From contig JAGVWD010000018.1 in NCBI GenBank assembly GCA_018304445.1, positions 1 through 16,758 on the forward strand: a DNA stretch of 16,758 nucleotides, read 5' to 3'. A model generated the notes under the pieces. That model saw nothing but the letters and a program-made list of their open reading frames with translations, was not told the DNA's origin and did not search any database. Positions 13,343-16,758 of the stretch are shown here, piece after piece. Source of the stretch: Candidatus Iainarchaeum sp. Its GTDB lineage: Archaea; Iainarchaeota; Iainarchaeia; Iainarchaeales; JAXPJC01. Each line of letters opens with the position of its first letter. Within the stretch, counting starts at the first letter, position 1. Both the position numbers and the translations under genes were made by a program.

Positions 13343-14053
13343 TCAGCGCATTAAAGCAGCCGTCATTTCTTTTGCAGCTGCATTAATATCTCCGGCGCCA
13401 TACAATGCCCTTCCTACAATCGCATGCCAGTTTTTTCCTGCCGCTTTTGCGGATTCTGTAATTTTCCCGCCCTGCGCGACCAATCCCGGGGAATATAAAA
13501 TCGGTTCAATCCCCTTTGCCTCAAGCAATTTTTTATACTCCAGAATCTTCTCGGGCTTGTTTCCGGGAACTACAAAATCCCTTACGCCCAGATCAGCGGC
13601 AATCTCATATATGCGCTTCGGCGCATCATCAGCAATAAAACCGGAATCCTTTGCAAGGTAATTTGCATGCGTCATTTCCCCGCCGACAATTATTCCAATA
13701 CCTGCTTTCTTTGCAGATTCTATCCACGCCCTTTCTGTTGCCGGCCCTGCCTGCGGGAAGAAAATTATTGCATCAGCTCCGCAGCTCTTGCAGGCATTTA
13801 CAAATTTCTCCCCCAATTCGGGAATGTCTGTTGCTGCCTTCTGATGGTCGTAAATAATAGGGAGTTCTGTGTATTTTCTAACGGCTTCAACAACCTTTTT
13901 TAATCCGAAAGGGATTGCAAGCTCCAATCCCACTTTATATGCGCCAATCCCTTCAACACCGCAGGTTTCCTCGACAAGCTTCTCAAGCATTTCCGGGCTA
14001 TTCACATCACACGCGGGGATAATGCTTCTCTCACGCTTGATTATTCTTTCCAT
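13343..14053 (-). CDS. pyrF: Orotidine-5'-phosphate decarboxylase-like protein (PyrF)
   Basis: PyrF removes CO2 from OMP to give UMP, the last step of pyrimidine synthesis. The 236-residue barrel shows IIPACDV (D16), GAYKVGLELA (K40), the catalytic region IIYDHQKAATDIPEL (D69, K72, D76), IVGGEMTHANY, and a C-terminal PGLVAQGG and IVGRALY (R215) phosphate-binding part. Canonical OMP decarboxylases have D-x-K-x-x-D-I-P; here the array is D-x-x-K-x-x-x-D-I-P, so this is a divergent branch of the OMPDC/KGPDC superfamily. Position next to pyrE and pyrC argues for the OMP activity. The reading frame is open to 14116, but ATG 14053 is chosen: it gives a normal length, has AGGGGC eight bases upstream, and the extra stretch is the former end of pyrE in another frame. 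Confidence 0.87.
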   Translation of the reverse strand: MERIIKRERSIIPACDVNSPEMLEKLVEETCGVEGIGAYKVGLELAIPFGLKKVVEAVRKYTELPIIYDHQKAATDIPELGEKFVNACKSCGADAIIFFPQAGPATERAWIESAKKAGIGIIVGGEMTHANYLAKDSGFIADDAPKRIYEIAADLGVRDFVVPGNKPEKILEYKKLLEAKGIEPILYSPGLVAQGGKITESAKAAGKNWHAIVGRALYGAGDINAAAKEMTAALMR

Positions 14054-14146
14054 TTCATGTGCCCCTTGCCCTGCTCCACGCTTCCGAATTTTTGAAGTAA
14101 GCAGAAATATCCTCAAACTGCTGCTGAGAAAATTTGTTATGCATTT

Positions 14147-14701
14147 TTAATATTTGCAAAACTTCACTAATTTTGAGCACTGAATGCAAATTATATCCCT
14201 TACTGAATGCAAATTATATCCCTTATCAGAAAGTTCCTTTGCCCCGCCCTGCTCCCTGTCAACCAGAACCACAATATCCTTCACCTTCAAACCTTCCGCC
14301 TCCAATGGCGCAATTGCCTCGAACTTGCTTGCGCCTGTTGTAATTAAGTCATCAATCACAAGTATTGTTTCCCCGGAATTGTAAACGCCCTCAATTGCCT
14401 TTTTTGTGCCGTAATCCTTAACTTCCTTGCGCGAATATATCATGGGCTTGCTTGTTTGAAGTGAAAAGGCAGTTGCAATTGCAATTGCAGCGTATGGAAT
14501 CCCTGCAACCCTCTCATACTGCAGATTGCCTGCAATATTCTTGAGTTCATTTGCCACAATCTTAAGGATTTCAGGATATGAGACCAGAACGCGCAAATCA
14601 ATGTATATCGGGCTTTTCAGGCCTGATTTTAGCGTGAATTCCCCGAACTTTATTGCGCCAACATCAAACAGCGCAATGCACAGTTTTTCCTTCTCATCCA
14701 T
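14147..14701 (-). CDS. pyrE: Orotate phosphoribosyltransferase (PyrE), C-terminus altered by a 23-bp duplication
   Basis: PyrE joins orotate and PRPP to make OMP. The present frame gives 184 residues: an N-terminal [18 protein letters not shown] (family start), [15 protein letters not shown], the flexible loop [17 protein letters not shown] (89-105), and the PRPP loop [13 protein letters not shown] (114-126), all intact. After HSV (165-167) the sequence becomes a 17-residue tail unlike PyrE. The cause is an exact 23-bp tandem duplication at 14179-14224. With one copy removed, the frame continues as [20 protein letters not shown] and on for 40 residues to TGA at 14055-14057, a typical PyrE ending of 207 residues stopping one base before pyrF. 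ATG 14701 overlaps the end of pyrC by eight bp. Catalytic residues survive, so partial activity is possible, or this copy is dead. Confidence 0.9.
   Translation of the reverse strand: MDEKEKLCIALFDVGAIKFGEFTLKSGLKSPIYIDLRVLVSYPEILKIVANELKNIAGNLQYERVAGIPYAAIAIATAFSLQTSKPMIYSRKEVKDYGTKKAIEGVYNSGETILVIDDLITTGASKFEAIAPLEAEGLKVKDIVVLVDREQGGAKELSDKGYNLHSVRDIICIQCSKLVKFCKY
14179..14224. repeat. Exact 23-bp tandem duplication inside pyrE
   Basis: The unit ACTGAATGCAAATTATATCC plus CTT occurs twice with no spacer and no mismatch (14179-14201 and 14202-14224). As 23 is not a multiple of three, it shifts the pyrE frame. Loss of one copy restores the ancestral gene end. Such direct repeats arise and revert by replication slippage. 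Confidence 0.97.
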
Positions 14702-16013
14702 AAAAACCCACTTCCCTTCCCTTTGCGCCTTCATCAAATGCGCCATTGTCATAAGCCAATGTTCCATTTACAAATGTCTTCTCAACAACTCCTTTTAATT
14801 TCATGCCCTCGAACGGGCTCCATTTGCACTTTGTTTGCAATCTGCTTCCTTCAACAACCCATTCCCTTTTCAAATCAATAATGCAAATATCGGCATCATA
14901 GCCGATTTCAATCGCACCCTTGTCCTTTATCCCGAATATTTTTGCAGGAAATTCACTGCACAACTCAACAACCCTTTCAAAAGAAATCTTATTAGCGCCT
15001 GCAGCATTAAGCATAAGGGGCAGCATTGTCTCAACTCCGGGAACTCCGCCCGGGGAATCCCAATATCCCTTCTGCTTCTCCTCCCTTGTGTGCGGCGCAT
15101 GATCTGTTGCAATAATGTCAATTGCCCCGTCAAATATGCCGTGCAGAAGCGCGTTATTGTCCTGCCTGCTTTTCAAAGAGGGATTCATTTTTGCGAAATT
15201 CCCGAGTTTTTCATAATCCTCATCATTCAGAAAAAGATGGTGCAGAGTTGCTTCGCAGGTGAGATTGCCTGCGCGCCTTTCCACAATGATTTTTTCCATT
15301 CCCTCCAAAGAAGAAACATGGCAGATGTGCAGCTTATTGCCAATTTCCCTGCGCAGGGTCAGCGCCTTTTCTATTGCCGCCTTTTCACACCCGGAATCCC
15401 TTATTTTTGTATGCGCCGAAGTGGAATTCTCGTTTTTATGCTGCTCGGAATTCTGCCTTATTATTGCCTCATCCTCCGCATGCACGCTTACAATTTTATT
15501 CTGCATTTTTGCAATCTGGAATATTCTTCGCAGCACATTTTCATCCTCAATCAGCATGTTTCCTGTTGATGAGCCCATAAAAACCTTGAACGAGGCAATA
15601 TTTTCATTCGCGGCATTTTCCAATTCGCTTAAATTCTCGGTTGTAGTGCCAAAGTGAAAGCCAAAATTGCACAATGAATCTTTCTGCACCAATTTTCTTT
15701 TTTCTTCGAGCAATTGCACTGTTGTAGTTGCCGGCTTTGTATTCGGCATATCCAGAACAGTGGTAATGCCCCCTGCAAGCGCTGCCCTGCTTCCTGAATT
15801 CCAATCTTCCTTATATTCCATTCCCGGAACGCGGAAATGCACATGCGCATCAATGCAGCCGGGAATGATTATTCTGCCTTTGCAGTCAATTTTCTGCGCT
15901 GCCTCAATCGGAAGTTTGCTTAAATCAGCAATTTTCCCTTCTGAAATTCCAATATTCAAGTCCATAAAAGAGCCGGAAACAAAAACCCCTCCATTTTCAA
16001 GCGCATAATCCAT
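14694..16013 (-). CDS. pyrC: Dihydroorotase, class I type (PyrC)
   Basis: This 439-residue amidohydrolase closes carbamoyl aspartate to dihydroorotate. Zinc-site residues are visible: DAHVHFR with H57 and H59 and substrate-binding R61, [10 protein letters not shown] with K143 as the carboxylated lysine, HAEDE (H178), HICHVSS (H232), and IIATDHAPH with D303. [12 protein letters not shown] (87-98) and [15 protein letters not shown] (321-335) are further family signatures. It has the length and DHVHFR-G layout of class I dihydroorotases, including the C-terminal [15 protein letters not shown] beta domain. Its ATG abuts the pyrK TAA exactly and its end overlaps the pyrE start by eight bp, so translation is likely coupled. 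A run rich in Asn, Ser and charged residues at 186-206 is a loop insertion. Confidence 0.95.
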   Translation of the reverse strand: MDYALENGGVFVSGSFMDLNIGISEGKIADLSKLPIEAAQKIDCKGRIIIPGCIDAHVHFRVPGMEYKEDWNSGSRAALAGGITTVLDMPNTKPATTTVQLLEEKRKLVQKDSLCNFGFHFGTTTENLSELENAANENIASFKVFMGSSTGNMLIEDENVLRRIFQIAKMQNKIVSVHAEDEAIIRQNSEQHKNENSTSAHTKIRDSGCEKAAIEKALTLRREIGNKLHICHVSSLEGMEKIIVERRAGNLTCEATLHHLFLNDEDYEKLGNFAKMNPSLKSRQDNNALLHGIFDGAIDIIATDHAPHTREEKQKGYWDSPGGVPGVETMLPLMLNAAGANKISFERVVELCSEFPAKIFGIKDKGAIEIGYDADICIIDLKREWVVEGSRLQTKCKWSPFEGMKLKGVVEKTFVNGTLAYDNGAFDEGAKGREVGFYG

Positions 16014-16758
16014 TTATTTCTGCCTCCATTCCGCATATTCTTTCAATGGAACGCTTTTTCCTGTTTTCAGCCGCGCTGAAATTCCAAACTCAAGCATTTT
16101 TCCCAGCATTTCATTCCCGAATACTGGGCCATCTGCGCACACTCTTATTCCATTTACCGAGCACTGGCCGCAGATCCCAAGGCCCCCGCATTTCATAAAG
16201 CGCTCCAAAGAGGCCTGCAAAGGGATTCTGTGCTTTTCGCAGATTTCAAAAACATGCCTCATCATGGGCTCAGGGCCGCAGCAAAAAACAGCATCAAATT
16301 TTTTCCCTCCAGCAAGCAGTTTCTCAAGCACCTGAGTATTGAATCCTTTTTCCCCTGCGCTTCCGTCATCTGTTGTTATGTATAACTCCGAGCACTTTCT
16401 CAGGCGATCTTCAAACAGCAAATCATTTTTAGTGCGCGCTCCCAAAATGAAAGTTGAATTTTGCAGTGCTTCCGCAAGCGGGACAAGCGGAGCAGCCCCT
16501 ATCCCTCCGGCAACAATGCATGCGCTCTTTGCCCTGCCCGCATCAAACCCATTCCCATAGGGGCCCCGAATTCCAAGGATTTCCACGGCGCGCATTTCAT
16601 GCATCTTTTCTGTTGCCTTTCCCTTTTTCTGCACAGTGATTGCAATATCGCCTGAAATCTTTGAGAGAGAAAATGGCTTCTCATCAATGCGCGGAACCCA
16701 GACCATTATGAACTGCCCCGGCCTTGCCTCAAGATGCGCATCCAGCACAAATGTTTTC
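16014..16758 (-). CDS. pyrK: Dihydroorotate dehydrogenase electron-transfer subunit (PyrK), start outside window
   Basis: PyrK carries FAD and a [2Fe-2S] cluster and passes electrons from dihydroorotate dehydrogenase PyrD to NAD+. The reading frame is open to the window edge (KTFVLDAHLEARPGQFIMVW), so the start is missing. Visible are RPGQF and DEKPFSLS (FAD binding), GIRGPYGNGF, IVAGGIGAAPLVPLAEAL (nucleotide-binding GGxGxAP), FCCGPEPMMRHV, and a C-terminal cluster motif KCGGLGICGQC followed by RVCADGPVF, giving four cysteines in the C-x5-C-x2-C-x8-C layout. All are standard for PyrK. It is the most upstream pyr gene visible; PyrD is expected beyond the window. The GTG at 16748 is internal and not the start. 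Confidence 0.95.
   Translation of the reverse strand, partial: KTFVLDAHLEARPGQFIMVWVPRIDEKPFSLSKISGDIAITVQKKGKATEKMHEMRAVEILGIRGPYGNGFDAGRAKSACIVAGGIGAAPLVPLAEALQNSTFILGARTKNDLLFEDRLRKCSELYITTDDGSAGEKGFNTQVLEKLLAGGKKFDAVFCCGPEPMMRHVFEICEKHRIPLQASLERFMKCGGLGICGQCSVNGIRVCADGPVFGNEMLGKMLEFGISARLKTGKSVPLKEYAEWRQK

Noticed and set aside
14054..14116. 21-residue upstream extension of pyrF (start at 14116)
   Set aside because: The segment is the former pyrE C-terminus read in another frame; ATG 14053 has a ribosome site and gives normal PyrF length.
14179..14224. 23-bp direct repeat as a CRISPR or attachment site
   Set aside because: Only two copies, no spacer between them, inside a coding gene, no cas or integrase gene nearby.
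14835..15569. 244-residue plus-strand frame opposite pyrC
   Set aside because: Antisense shadow without recognisable domain, promoter or ribosome site; pyrC is certain.
1..16758. tRNA genes, insertion sequences, CRISPR arrays, prophage or defence islands
   Set aside because: Scanned by eye on both strands; no cloverleaf with TTCRANNC, no transposase, no spaced repeats and no phage genes were recognised.

Overview
The window is a dense piece of an archaeal chromosome. Evidence for Archaea is direct: a TATA-binding protein with two FPGA repeats, the rpl21e-rpoF-DUF655-(ksgA) gene string, an STT3/AglB oligosaccharyltransferase with an Alg7-type GlcNAc-1-P transferase and Alg13/Alg14-like proteins, an AMP phosphorylase (deoA), and BRE/TATA-like promoters lying about 25-30 bp before leaderless or short-leader genes. 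The gene mix, short proteins and several diverged motifs suggest a DPANN-type lineage (Diapherotrites or Micrarchaeota would fit). That placement is inference from gene content only.

Layout. Positions 1-4394 (minus strand) are a compact N-glycosylation operon reading aglB, alg7-like, alg14-like, alg13-like, GT2 (cut by the window edge). Positions 4567-5682 (plus) encode a secreted lipoprotein with a gluzincin-type zinc peptidase site. A 5S rRNA gene (5696-5813, minus) with its own TATA box and oligo-T terminator follows, then TBP (5850-6545, minus) with a lysine-rich N-terminal extension. From 6816 to 10448 (plus) runs the translation/transcription operon rpl21e, rpoF, DUF655, then a lemA-htpX pair placed before a diverged ksgA. 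Positions 10452-11964 (minus) are a broken AMP phosphorylase gene. A free-standing translation-factor domain-II-like protein (12184-12543, plus) comes next. Then comes a small A/T-rich module of a PIN-domain protein and a ribbon-helix-helix protein, transcribed convergently with overlapping 3' ends. Positions 13343-16758 (minus) are the pyrimidine operon pyrK-pyrC-pyrE-pyrF, with pyrK cut by the window edge.

The most notable items are lesions and substitutions readable from the DNA. pyrE carries an exact 23-bp tandem duplication; deleting one copy in silico restores a typical 207-residue PyrE ending one base before pyrF. deoA is frameshifted and at the same point lacks about 13 codons that should hold the base-binding arginine. 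KsgA has lost the usual Asn of its NLPY motif (SQPY here) and the Asp of its GD motif. AglB has a weakened second acidic motif, and OMP decarboxylase has an altered spacing of its catalytic D/K/D array. No insertion sequence, CRISPR array, tRNA or prophage gene was seen. No gene-free stretch exceeds about 270 bases. The closest thing to an undescribed arrangement is the tail-to-tail PIN/RHH pair with a 14-bp palindrome at the RHH start; whether it works as a toxin-antitoxin system is unproven.
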